Part shown: positions 43,201 through 49,905 of the stretch, piece by piece
Numbering within the stretch: position 1 is the first letter of the stretch
How the letters are laid out: every line of letters starts with the position of its first letter
Assembly (NCBI GenBank): GCA_964558505.1
Contig: CAZLEI010000004.1
Span: 1 to 64,000 of the forward strand
Direction: 5' to 3'
Length of the DNA stretch: 64,000 nucleotides
Source of the DNA: CAYMPW01 sp964558505
GTDB taxonomy: Archaea; Thermoplasmatota; Thermoplasmata; Methanomassiliicoccales; Methanomethylophilaceae
Translations under genes and position numbers: made by a program
Notes under the pieces: model-generated
The model's input: only the letters and a program-made list of their open reading frames with translations
Databases searched by the model: none
Told to the model about the DNA's origin: nothing

Positions 43201-43329
43201 ACCGGCATCTACAATTCGGCGGGCAACATCCCCACTGGATTCTGGATCCTGCTGGTCGTGTCGGTGATGCTCCTGTTCCTTGTACTCTACCTCGGAATGA
43301 GAAGGGGGGTGTTCACACGCAGAAAGTAA
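37252..43329 (+). CDS. Giant STT3/AglB-like membrane protein with degenerate catalytic motifs
   Basis: A 2025-residue protein. Residues 33 to about 510 hold about a dozen hydrophobic helices arranged like the GT-C fold of oligosaccharyltransferase STT3/AglB. The expected catalytic features are altered: the first loop reads S-S-A-E-Y-H (67-72) instead of an Asp before YH, the second acidic motif is SNGTE (180-184), and WWDYG is T-W-T-N-Y-A (553-558). From about residue 850 come over 1100 extracellular residues of Ser/Thr-rich beta-sandwich repeats, including carboxypeptidase-regulatory/Cna-B-like units (LSGKVTYDTG, GKYEVSVSN, ITVTVTDDTGN) and CARDB-like ones. A final TM helix (about 1995-2013) and a basic tail end it. 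An alternative ATG at 37216 adds 12 residues. The role is unknown: an OST-derived surface protein or a divergent transferase. Confidence 0.8.
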   Translation: MRKFVSKSTDSQKESKGRSIVGDGGWFGNNKRLVLMLFAIVLVALFLRVFYSYGISVGSGIALSGGSSAEYHLSVIENLVATGQFVISDLAVNYPYGGLNVFPPLMDVIVALFAWIATAAGVPVATASAAALSWFAPIVGTLAVVAAYYLGVEMYNKKVGVLAALFLAVFPLMISGTVFSNGTESAFYLFLFIGMLFFLVKAVKAVDATEMQGYKAVFADRAILKPMIFTIICFVLIALTWNGFYAVVLVLVAIMVIQALLDRFRGKDFTVITMLYAMVLLIGICISAAYYVPAGLWNAVFSGPFIVSIMAVVFTLAYTKVQSKPWIITIPVFAVIIAAIFVALYFAAPALFNDVVFGNSIYGGNLFGNLIIASDGPTLSQLGTYYGWATFWFPMAMLVLMAWGFRKNMDSRFYVFMFLWYAALLILTWVTDATMFLCAPVYAIGAAALIVKVLDLVDIRGYFASFKGVDFKSFWKKLIKPAPFIAVLVGVFLVAMPGAIYAVDASISNNEKSDYNLSALGAAGYYVDTTDANTINNLWNQYSSEIKTGALVTWTNYANTAAAIGGFPTVTSITGGGASAASNIMLANGSAGATAAMAVRMIESKGLSEFQSILAAYPDIDYAYLTTLFTNEKFVKDLVIGAPDVYGAVSTSITFENARYLAVVEYLTSSLSEPQIDKLYDAVCAQIDKQISYIAVNGSMLHLYYNDGSSLSTMAYLNDYAFSTDGSVTKFYSYGTSSPYYCTYTSAMYETFLWKSIIGMSPADVGISSGISYLSSLALSDGTYKAHPGYGLSNYSLAYWHVMYNADKEATLASEGWVDMDAYEAMALQESEGGLINYIAGTTMFEYRSNTVTNTLSGKVTYDTGSSIDPAKGIQVAVFEGMDTDGDGNVDEYMQRCTTYTNAEGKYEVSVSNTAVGYKLVYSAGTKTMTGGVEIKTLYNPALNDSRLSFTVANISMSGQVLVNGEKYVTSAAEPITVQILGASTGYKSSVTSASGAFTFNNVLPDSYTITVVKANGNTLVSTTYKTLEGHNSGIEVETATGKITVTVTDDTGNTVNGGSVVATDTTDGQRFYGTIENGTAVIQVIPGKFTISAADGYSSVYSTSVTVASSGSKTASLTVYKSVDLSVTVPTAGMSVTLSGSDGFTMSASSGNTTTAKFAVPISVGAGVGNGYTFTLTASNGDKAGSSLHWATWTYSGSSTASVSLSSAGTLQQVTGTLKDSSGTATAGTVLFYTADGKVLTGSAGSDGAITALLPSGTYTMYAFDGSDSVILKKITVGSAVLALGDVTMSDARKITSTLNYSTYMSSSTSKTLRFLQVNIDEIIVGEETFSFFYMTNSSGKAIVYIPSGSSCTVNVPAMSTSALTMEAQANKIEAGTSNSSKTYSATTVDVNVKCGDGYTVHLDPYSSTLKEVTVTPAGVAVRPGQYTAKVEASSGYYYTGTVYIYPGMTSMTLDITPTKVNKVTISGLDASDVVDVKPLDGGSSVNDEAAKGIWYVESGYSYYFKITASNGNIAYLSADNVSADVTFTGPAKTAPIKVTGFVGVAGTGDLVVEYGGVSVPFSIKGGVYTATLPTGITGDIRFTASVANTVDGKTYYFDRSVTMASNQVTDGLVLNLSSVDSGVTAALGSTVVNTANDMVSFSILLTNTSNSAVTLVPSGGSAWSKISFPSGSIVVPAKGTYTLTVANAVYTHGTAAGSSSLSVSFSDAAGSTVLSTTVDAPGMYPAYAVNSGAGSFSNGVATFGFTVTNNLDVEQTVLVDGGSAWKTIDFTLSGASVQAVTVPAKGTVTVVANATYDAAKHGMGDKTMSVILSSVNGDKMQTMTVDTTGMIHSATTSTVVDSSLGTDASSDAVNGYEYMYAVTLNNKDNFAKFASLSVTGNLSGWYVTIMDAAGTTILDANGGSYKIPAFSTETVYVKVMSHQGAVAVPSLTIAVTVTDGAGNSMPVSTTSSNIAISGNTATMTQSEGSINVSVKDPSASGTGIYNSAGNIPTGFWILLVVSVMLLFLVLYLGMRRGVFTRRK

Positions 43330-44102
43330 CTTCAGCAATAGTCGCTCTGGCGATCGTGGGGATATTGGGGTTCTGCCTCATGCCCTGCGATCCCGCGGAC
43401 GGAATGCACGTAGATATCAAGGGAGACGATTACGTCGTCAAGACGTCGGGATCCATATCCTACGATATCGTCGGATACGACAGCGCATTCGACAGCACCC
43501 ACAGCTACGACTACACCGCGGCGCTCTACGACGCCGCGGGGAAGTCCCAGTCCAGTGCTGTCAGTCCCTCGTCCGGTACGATGAGCAACGGGTCCTACAC
43601 GACCCTGTCCATCACCGCGCCGTCAACCGCCGGCACGTACACCCTCAAGGTGACCGTGACCGACGGGGACGACTCCAAGGTCAAAGAGGTAAGGGAGTCC
43701 ATCATCAGGGTGGTCGCCCCGATCACCCTCTCTGCCACACTGGAGAACACCAGCTCCATCGCCCTGAAGAACCTCGTGGTGTACTTCATGGTCGACGGGA
43801 AGAAACTGGATGACAGCAACCAGCAGGTGTCCGTGGATGCTTTCGGGACCTCCGACATCAAATACGAGTACGTCACGTACGGACTGTCTTCCGGCGCTCA
43901 CAGCTATGCCATAGTGACAGACAGCGAGACCGTGATCGATATCGTGGGCCTCGATGTCCAGAACAAGTTCTACGTGGGACAGGAGAGCTACTCCGGAGTC
44001 ACCGCCATCCTCGGCGTGCTCGCAGTGATACTCTTCATCATCCTCCTGTACATCTACAGGAAGCCCGTGAAGAACTACGGCAAGCCGAAGGCCAGGCGTT
44101 AA
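43317..44102 (+). CDS. Secreted membrane-anchored partner protein, probable ACG start
   Basis: The reading frame encodes a signal-like hydrophobic helix (VTSAIVALAIVGILGF), a Ser/Thr-rich beta-sandwich region, a CARDB-like stretch (SATLENTSSIALKNLVVYFMVDGK), and a C-terminal TM helix (AILGVLAVILFIILLYIY) with a basic KPKARR-type tail. The end overlaps nothing, but the start is odd: no ATG, GTG or TTG precedes the signal helix. An ACG at 43317, five bases after the strong Shine-Dalgarno GGGGTG (43306-43311), would give 261 residues beginning QKVTSAIV. A GTG at 43356 would cut the signal helix in half. It overlaps the end of the STT3-like gene by 13 bases. It shares that protein's extracellular-repeat/TM/basic-tail design and may act with it. 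Confidence 0.65.
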   Translation, partial: TQKVTSAIVALAIVGILGFCLMPCDPADGMHVDIKGDDYVVKTSGSISYDIVGYDSAFDSTHSYDYTAALYDAAGKSQSSAVSPSSGTMSNGSYTTLSITAPSTAGTYTLKVTVTDGDDSKVKEVRESIIRVVAPITLSATLENTSSIALKNLVVYFMVDGKKLDDSNQQVSVDAFGTSDIKYEYVTYGLSSGAHSYAIVTDSETVIDIVGLDVQNKFYVGQESYSGVTAILGVLAVILFIILLYIYRKPVKNYGKPKARR

Positions 44103-44110
44103 ACTTCAAT

Positions 44111-44129
44111 GCCGGGGCGTCCCCCCGGC
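44111..44129 (+). terminator. GC hairpin terminator after the STT3-like gene pair
   Basis: GCCGGGG and CCCCGGC pair perfectly around a 5-base loop, 9 bases after the stop at 44102. A T-rich stretch with a T5 run follows within 25 bases. This has the form of an intrinsic terminator. Confidence 0.6.
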
Positions 44130-44233
44130 TTCAAACGATTTATTCCTTGTTTTTCGATCAGGCTCCATGTCGGTCAGCGATGTGCCTGCAAGACCATTCC
44201 GGACGCATCTCGATCTTCCGGCGGGTGTTTCCG

Positions 44234-44272
44234 TAATATCCGGGTTATATTCAGAAATATGATTTAATATCC
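44234..44272 (+). promoter_or_regulatory. Candidate operator and TATA region upstream of marR
   Basis: TAATATCC occurs twice (44234-44241 and 44265-44272) and an inverted repeat ATATT-N4-AATAT lies between (44247-44260). The second copy overlaps the TATA-like TTTAATAT, 25 bases from the marR ATG at 44292. A similar TAATATC recurs at 44780-44786 before the MFS gene, which suggests a shared operator. Confidence 0.45.
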
Positions 44273-44291
44273 ATCAGCTCATGGACTGTGC

Positions 44292-44756
44292 ATGACCGAG
44301 CCTCGGGAAACAGATGCAGTGCACGATGCCGACGTCAGTGGAAGCTTGAACAACCTGATGTCGTCCTGGACCATAATCGAGCTTCGCATGATGGCATCGA
44401 GAAGCCAAGACAATGCCCTGACATTCAACAGCATACTGTACCTCGACATGATATCTTTCACCGAAGATTGCACCGTTACGAAGCTTGCCGACATCCTCAA
44501 GGTATCGAAACCGACCGTCACATCCAAGATCAACGAGCTCGTCGATATGGGATTGGTCGTGAAGACCCGGTCCGATACCGATGGCCGGGTCAGTTTCCTG
44601 GACCTGTCGCCGGATGTGATGTTCCCGTACGACAACGAGATCGCGAAGATCAGGCATGTCGTGGACAAACTGAATGAGATGTATTCCGGAGAAGACCTCC
44701 TGTTATTCTGCAATATCCTGGATAAAGCATCTGAACTGCTCATGGATGATGTGTAA
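44292..44756 (+). CDS. MarR-family transcriptional regulator
   Basis: A 154-residue MarR protein. The winged HTH is clear at about 57-105: LTFNSILYLDMISFTEDCTVTKLADILKVSKPTVTSKINELVDMGLVVKTRSDTDGRVSFLDLS, with the D-x-D/G-R wing. Flanking helices form the dimerisation domain (LFCNILDKASELL). MarR repressors usually bind palindromes near their own and a neighbouring exporter gene. The MFS exporter starts 100 bases downstream, and several palindromes lie in both promoters. The transcript is probably leaderless. Confidence 0.88.
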   Translation: MTEPRETDAVHDADVSGSLNNLMSSWTIIELRMMASRSQDNALTFNSILYLDMISFTEDCTVTKLADILKVSKPTVTSKINELVDMGLVVKTRSDTDGRVSFLDLSPDVMFPYDNEIAKIRHVVDKLNEMYSGEDLLLFCNILDKASELLMDDV

Positions 44757-44783
44757 GGCTCATCCGAGCCTGTCCCAGGTAAT

Positions 44784-44795
44784 ATCGTGCACGAT
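44784..44795. promoter_or_regulatory. 12-bp perfect palindrome before the MFS gene
   Basis: ATCGTGCACGAT is self-complementary and lies about 60 bases upstream of the MFS start. It overlaps a second inverted repeat GTGCA-N6-TGCAC (44788 to about 44803). It is a good candidate site for the adjacent MarR protein. Confidence 0.5.
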
Positions 44796-44808
44796 CTTGC
44801 ACCATAGA

Positions 44809-44828
44809 TAGTTAGGAAAACAAAACTA
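44809..44828. promoter_or_regulatory. Inverted repeat overlapping the MFS promoter
   Basis: TAGTT and AACTA are inverted around a 10-base spacer, directly before the TATA-like AAATATAT at 44828-44835. The MFS ATG at 44856 is about 25 bases from that TATA. A dimeric repressor bound here would block TBP or TFB. Confidence 0.45.
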
Positions 44829-44855
44829 AATATATCCGAGAGATGATGAGAGCCC

Positions 44856-46280
44856 ATGACTGACGTCCTGAGGGATCCTCGTGCACAGCAGCTGCTTCTT
44901 GTAGCCGTGGTCATAGCGATGTTCATGGATGGCATGGATGGTTCCATCGTCAATGTGGCGCTCCCCGTGATCGCCGGCAGCATGGGCGTAGGCACCAGCA
45001 CCGTGTCATGGGTGGTGACCATCTATTTTCTGATGATGGCAGGCCTGATATTGATATTCGGTAAGATCGCCGACGGAGGTCATCTGAAGAAGGTGTTCAT
45101 ATGCGGATTCCTGATATTCTCGGTCAGTTCCCTCATGTGCGGGATCTCCACAGGGCTGGACACGCTCCTCATAGGCAGGGCCATCCAAGGGATCGGAGCA
45201 TCCATGCTGGCGGCGTCCGCGATGATGATGTGCGTGAAGTACTATCCTGCGAGCAGGATGGGATACGCCCTGTCCATAACCGTGCTCGGTGCATCCATAG
45301 GGACGGTCCTGGGTCCGACCCTGGGCGGCGTCCTCACGGAGGTGCTGTCCTGGCACTGGATATTCCTGATAAACGTCCCCATAGGTCTGGTGGCCGCGAT
45401 CTTCTCGATGAAGGCCATCCCTGCAGACAGGAGGTCCGAGGAACGCGAACCCTTCGATCTCGTAGGGGCGGCCATACTGTTCGTGTCGCTGTCCTGCGGC
45501 CTCTATGTGGTGGAGACACTCCCGTCCACGGGGTTCGGCGTCTCATCGATGATGCTCACGGCCATATGCCTCATCGGCCTGGTAGCTCTTGTGTTCTGGG
45601 AGAGGAGATGCGAGCATCCGGTGATCCTGCTATCCCTGTTCAGGATACGTGATTTCGTGTTCGTGCTCGTGGCATACCTGCTGATAAACCTGATACTGAT
45701 GGGCATCCTGTACCTGTTGCCGTTCTACCTCAGCAAGGGCATGGGCTTCGATTCGATGGTCACCGGTCTGTACCTGCTGATCCCTTCCGCGGTCACATTG
45801 GTGATATGCACCAAGGCCAGCAAGATATCCGATAAGATCGGCCGCAGGCCATTCGTTCTCGTGGCCTGTGCGGCCATGCTCCTGATGACCGCGATACTGT
45901 CGGTCATAACCCCCGATATGGGGCTCTGGATGCTCATAGTCGCATTGCTGTGCTTCGGTCTCGTGTGGGGCGTGTGCGGGGGGCCAGCATCCAGCCGCAT
46001 CGTGGAGAATTCACCGAAGGAGAGCCATGGCTACGCGTCTTCCCTGATGTCCTTCAGCATCTACTTCGCGGCCGCACTCGGTACCGCAGTGTTCTCGGCG
46101 CTTTTCGCGGCGGGTTCCGGATTGGGCATGATAGATTTCTCCACGATGCCGTTGGACGGATTCTTGTCCGGGTTCCATCTCGCGGCCTTGGCGGGCATAC
46201 TGCTGTCTGTGATGGCACTGCTGCTGTCTGCCGTGGTCAACGAGAAGAAGAACGGGCACGGGATCTCGAAAGAGGATTGA
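44856..46280 (+). CDS. MFS drug exporter, DHA2 (EmrB/QacA) type
   Basis: The 474 residues form 14 predicted TM helices. The DHA2 hallmark occurs in TM1 (MFMDGMDGSIVNVALPVI), motif A-like GKIADGGHLKKVF follows TM2, and the antiporter motif C region reads LGASIGTVLGPTLGG in TM5. Proteins of this group exchange protons for cationic or amphipathic drugs. It is controlled, by inference, by the MarR protein encoded upstream. Horizontal acquisition from bacteria is plausible because this pair is common there. Base composition matches the neighbours. Confidence 0.93.
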   Translation: MTDVLRDPRAQQLLLVAVVIAMFMDGMDGSIVNVALPVIAGSMGVGTSTVSWVVTIYFLMMAGLILIFGKIADGGHLKKVFICGFLIFSVSSLMCGISTGLDTLLIGRAIQGIGASMLAASAMMMCVKYYPASRMGYALSITVLGASIGTVLGPTLGGVLTEVLSWHWIFLINVPIGLVAAIFSMKAIPADRRSEEREPFDLVGAAILFVSLSCGLYVVETLPSTGFGVSSMMLTAICLIGLVALVFWERRCEHPVILLSLFRIRDFVFVLVAYLLINLILMGILYLLPFYLSKGMGFDSMVTGLYLLIPSAVTLVICTKASKISDKIGRRPFVLVACAAMLLMTAILSVITPDMGLWMLIVALLCFGLVWGVCGGPASSRIVENSPKESHGYASSLMSFSIYFAAALGTAVFSALFAAGSGLGMIDFSTMPLDGFLSGFHLAALAGILLSVMALLLSAVVNEKKNGHGISKED

Positions 46281-46303
46281 CACGGGCCGTCGCGGATGCC
46301 GCA

Positions 46304-46882
46304 TCATGCACGTCTCATGACGATGGCATTGGCAAGATCGGTCCGTGTCTTCTCCATCACGCCTCTGGCTATGTCCTGTTTGCGTCTCATGGGCATGATG
46401 GCGTCCGGAACATCGAACAGCATGATCTCGGCACAGATCTCCTCCATGGATGAGAACATGCGCTTGGCATCTTCGAGCCTGTCCTCCATGAGCATGGAGA
46501 GTGCGATCCTGCGCATCTCGCCGAGGCAGTCTGCAAGGCCAAGGGCCCACGATTGAGGAGATACGCAGATGTCCTCCGGGGACGGCAGAGGGGCATCGCG
46601 GCAGACCGCATCGAACAACGCGGCCTCGGCGAGTTCCATCATCGCATCTTCCACAGGGCCGGACGACCGCATCTCCGGCCCCAATGACATCGTCAGGGAT
46701 TCCATATCGGACATCGCGGATCTCAGCAGATCGGGTTCGGGAGATCCGGTGTGGATCCCGTGGATGATGCGCTTGGTGCTCCTGATGATCGTTCTCGATG
46801 AGGCGATGGCGTGTTCGCGTTCGGTTTCGAGAGCGCCCATCTTGGCGTTCACGGATGCGATGTTCTCGGAGAGTCCTTTCAT
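46304..46882 (-). CDS. Translin-family protein
   Basis: A 192-residue all-helical protein. The start region REHAIASSRTIIRSTKRIIHGIHTG matches the first translin helices, and VSPQSWALGLADCLGEMRRIALSML matches the conserved GD..GE-R/L motif. Acidic residues at the E-E-I-C and D-x-x-D positions could be the TRAX-type metal site, but I cannot assign activity. Archaeal translins form octamers and bind RNA or single-stranded DNA. I chose ATG 46882, inside the 23-base gap after truA. It is the last gene of the hypB-purD-truA operon. Confidence 0.8.
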   Translation of the reverse strand: MKGLSENIASVNAKMGALETEREHAIASSRTIIRSTKRIIHGIHTGSPEPDLLRSAMSDMESLTMSLGPEMRSSGPVEDAMMELAEAALFDAVCRDAPLPSPEDICVSPQSWALGLADCLGEMRRIALSMLMEDRLEDAKRMFSSMEEICAEIMLFDVPDAIMPMRRKQDIARGVMEKTRTDLANAIVMRRA

Positions 46883-46905
46883 GTCCTCGGCATCGTGGGA
46901 CGGTG

Positions 46906-47688
46906 TTATAACTGCAACGTCCTGAAGAAATCGGCACGGAGGGACAATCTGAATTGCTCTTCGGTGCAAAGACGGTCGAATGCGCCCTCCTGACCTTTGA
47001 AGACGATGCCCTCGTAACTGACGTCGGTCAGCGTGAGCGCGTCTGCCCGGGCGAGTCCGAACGACATGTCCTCCCCGTCCAATGCCCTCTTCACATCCTC
47101 GATGTCCACGGCACCGCACCCGACGCCGGAGGATGCGGCGATTATACGGCGGATGAGGTTCCAGAGATAGAACAATGCACGGAATTCCACGATCAGGTTA
47201 TCGCCGTCGGCGACAACGGATATGGAGCGGATCTCACCGGTGGTCGGTTTCCCGTCGGAACGGCAGAACCTCTTGTAGTCATGTTCTCCGACGAACAGCT
47301 GGGCGCATTCGTTGAACAGTTCCAGATCTATGCCTTTGGCGGGAAGTATGTACCTATAGGACCTCTCGTCCGCTATACGGGGGTTGAACCCTTCCGGTAC
47401 ACGGGTGATGCCCCGGAAGTACACGCCCTTCGAGACGGCGTTGAGCGCTTTCAGAAGGACCTCGTCGTTCTGGAAATTGGTGTTGAACGCCATGACATTC
47501 CCGAGGGAATTCACTCCGGTGTCCGTACGGCTGGCACTTTTCAAATTGAACCATTCCTCGGGCATCCCGGAGATGATCGTCAGAGTTCTGAGGACCTCTC
47601 CTTCCACCGTGCGTTGGCCGACCTGTCTCTGGGATCCGTTGAACCCTGCGCCCAAATAGGCGATCTTCGCCGCCATCCTGCGGGTCAT
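46906..47688 (-). CDS. truA: tRNA pseudouridine(38-40) synthase TruA
   Basis: TruA isomerises uridines in the anticodon arm. The 260 residues contain the catalytic aspartate D56 in SRTDTGVNS, the N-terminal IAYLGAGFNGSQRQ, RSYRYILP, and FLYNMVRR-type region as FYLWNLIRRIIA. The start overlaps the purD stop (ATGA), so translation is coupled. Confidence 0.93.
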   Translation of the reverse strand: MTRRMAAKIAYLGAGFNGSQRQVGQRTVEGEVLRTLTIISGMPEEWFNLKSASRTDTGVNSLGNVMAFNTNFQNDEVLLKALNAVSKGVYFRGITRVPEGFNPRIADERSYRYILPAKGIDLELFNECAQLFVGEHDYKRFCRSDGKPTTGEIRSISVVADGDNLIVEFRALFYLWNLIRRIIAASSGVGCGAVDIEDVKRALDGEDMSFGLARADALTLTDVSYEGIVFKGQEGAFDRLCTEEQFRLSLRADFFRTLQL

Positions 47689-49004
47689 GAACGGAGCTGT
47701 GCCATGTGGTCAACTCTGCGTTGGACCAGTGCGCGCGTGCCTATGTCGTGGCGGACTGCCATGGCATCGCATTTCACATGCTCGAGCGCATCCTCGCAAT
47801 GTTCCTCGGCCTCTTCGATGCTGGACCCGATGCCCACTATCCCGACGGAGCGGGATGTGCCAGTGACGAGTTTCCCGTTCTTCACGTCCACGTTCGCATA
47901 GTATGCCGCGGCGCCGCAACGGGCTATCGCTTCCTCGTCCACCGATATCTCATGGCCGGATTCGGATTTGACACCGTATCCGCGGGGGACCACGTACTTG
48001 CACACGGTGGCCTTCTTCATGAACCCGATCTCCCCGGACAGTGTTCCGGTGGCCATCATCATGCATATGTCGGCGAAACCGGTCTCCAGTATGGGCAGGA
48101 CATTCATCGCCTCCGGGTCTCCGAATCTCGCATTGATCTCGATGATCTTCGGTCCGTTCACGGTGAGCATGAACTGACCGTACATGGGGCCGCGATAGGG
48201 GCAGCCCTCCTCGGCCATGGCATCCACGATATCCTGGAGGATGGCGAGGGACGCTTCCCTTTCCCGGACGGTGACGAACGGCAGGAGGTGGTCGGCATCC
48301 GTGTAGGAGCCCATGCCGCCGGTGTTGGGGCCGACGTCGCCTTCGTACGCTCTCTTGTGGTCCTGCACCAACGGCATGGGGATGATTGTCTTTCCGTCGC
48401 AGAACACCATCTGCGTGAATTCCTCTCCGACAGCCTTCTCCTCGAGGATCACGCCGGCTCCCCCGATGTTTCCGTCGAATATCTCGTTGACGTACTCCAT
48501 GGTCTCTTCGAAGCTGTGCAGGTGCTCGCCCTGGACCTTGACGCCTTTGCCCCCGGTGAGCCCGACGGGCTTCACGACGATCTCATGATCGACGGTCTTC
48601 AGGTACTCCTCGGCATCCTTGGCGTTGTCGAACGGGGCGAAACCGAGGTTCCCCTTGATGCCATGGCGTTGTACCAGATCCCTCATGAAAGCTTTCGACG
48701 TCTCTATCCTGGCAGCGGCCTTGGTAGGCGAGGCGCACCTGACGCCGATGGATTCCAGCGCATCCACGATGCCTGCCTCCAGGGGGGCCTCGGGCCCGAT
48801 GAAAGCGAGCTCCACGCCTTTCTCCTTCGCATATGCGCAGACTGCATCGATGTCCTTCTCATCGATCAGTTTGCAATCCTTCGCCCGGGCCATTATGCCC
48901 GGGTTCGCGTTCTTCATGACCGCGTATACCTCGGCTCCCGACCTGTAGAGCGCTTCCACGGCCGCGTGCTCTCTTCCGCCGCCGCCTACTGCGAGTATCT
49001 TCAT
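47685..49004 (-). CDS. purD: Phosphoribosylamine-glycine ligase (GAR synthetase)
   Basis: PurD catalyses the second step of purine synthesis. The 439 residues begin KILAVGGGGREHA and continue with IGPEAPLEAGIVD, the ATP-grasp VVKPVGLTGGKGV, DHKRAYEGDVGPNTGGMGSYT, and IIEINARFGDPE at the active site. I chose ATG 49004, with GAGG nine bases upstream; an ATG at 49013 would overlap the region just after hypB and add three residues. The hypB stop is 11 bases upstream, so it is in the same operon. Confidence 0.95.
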   Translation of the reverse strand: MKILAVGGGGREHAAVEALYRSGAEVYAVMKNANPGIMARAKDCKLIDEKDIDAVCAYAKEKGVELAFIGPEAPLEAGIVDALESIGVRCASPTKAAARIETSKAFMRDLVQRHGIKGNLGFAPFDNAKDAEEYLKTVDHEIVVKPVGLTGGKGVKVQGEHLHSFEETMEYVNEIFDGNIGGAGVILEEKAVGEEFTQMVFCDGKTIIPMPLVQDHKRAYEGDVGPNTGGMGSYTDADHLLPFVTVREREASLAILQDIVDAMAEEGCPYRGPMYGQFMLTVNGPKIIEINARFGDPEAMNVLPILETGFADICMMMATGTLSGEIGFMKKATVCKYVVPRGYGVKSESGHEISVDEEAIARCGAAAYYANVDVKNGKLVTGTSRSVGIVGIGSSIEEAEEHCEDALEHVKCDAMAVRHDIGTRALVQRRVDHMAQLRS

Positions 49005-49015
49005 TTGAATCATCC

Positions 49016-49666
49016 TCAGAGTTTCAGCGCGGACAGGATCTCGTCTATCCCGTCTCCTGTCCTGACGCTGCATTTGATCATCTTCTTGAGGCCGCCTGTG
49101 AGCTTCGCGTAATCTCCGGCGATGACCTCCGGATCCACGCCGACAGCATCGGCGATGTCCATCTTGTTCAGTATGGCCACGTCCGAGTGCAGGAATATGT
49201 CGTGGTGCTTCCTGACCATGTCGTCCCCCTCGGTGGTGGATATGACGACGACCCTGTAATCCGTTCCCAGCGGGAAGTCTGCGGGGCAGACGAGGTTGCC
49301 GACGTTCTCTATGAAGACCACGTCGTAATCGTCCAGCTTGATGTCCGCGAGCTTGTGCTCGATCATGTGGGCGTCCAGGTGGCATTCCTTCTCCGTATTG
49401 CAGTTGACCGCGTCGAGACCGGATTCCGCCATCCTGTTGAAATCATCGGCCCCGGCGACATCGCCTGCTATGGCGCAGACCCTGACGCCCTTCTCCCTGA
49501 GCCTCTCGGCCAGTTTGATGATGAGGGCGGTCTTGCCTGCTCCGATGGATCCCATGAAGTCCACGGATCTTATGCCATGGTCCTTCAGGAGGCGGTAGTT
49601 CGCGTGGGCGAGCTTGTTGTTCTCCTTCAGAACATCATACTCCATGCCTACGGATATGTTGTGCAT
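49016..49666 (-). CDS. hypB: Hydrogenase nickel-incorporation GTPase HypB
   Basis: HypB delivers nickel to [NiFe]-hydrogenase. The 216 residues have the P-loop GSIGAGKT (39-46), the metal-binding C89...ECHLDAH (C95-H96), ENVGNLVCP switch region, and NKMDIA for guanine recognition. The His-rich N-terminus of bacterial HypB is absent, as in archaeal forms. It heads the operon hypB-purD-truA-translin, an unusual mix. Together with hypE at the right edge it implies [NiFe]-hydrogenases such as Mvh or Ech elsewhere in the genome. Confidence 0.95.
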   Translation of the reverse strand: MHNISVGMEYDVLKENNKLAHANYRLLKDHGIRSVDFMGSIGAGKTALIIKLAERLREKGVRVCAIAGDVAGADDFNRMAESGLDAVNCNTEKECHLDAHMIEHKLADIKLDDYDVVFIENVGNLVCPADFPLGTDYRVVVISTTEGDDMVRKHHDIFLHSDVAILNKMDIADAVGVDPEVIAGDYAKLTGGLKKMIKCSVRTGDGIDEILSALKL

Positions 49667-49905
49667 GCGACCTGCATGGCATTAACCGTAAAAATGATTC
49701 GCGGGCATCTATCCGCGTCCGTGCCGTTCCGCGGCGGACCGTCTCGGCCGGACCCGTCGCGGTAACTGTCCGTCGAACATGCCCCATGGCCGATCGGCGG
49801 CATCCATGGTGCGGATGCGGCTGTTCGGGGACCCTATCGGTTGCGCGCCCGCGCTCGCAACGAAATTAAAGGAGCAGCACATCACCAACCGCAGGGTGCT
49901 TGGTA

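Noticed and set aside
43304..43329. A single protein made by frameshift at the six-G run
   Set aside because: Possible, but the STT3-like frame already ends in a TM helix and basic tail, and the second frame begins with a signal-like helix, so two proteins are more natural.
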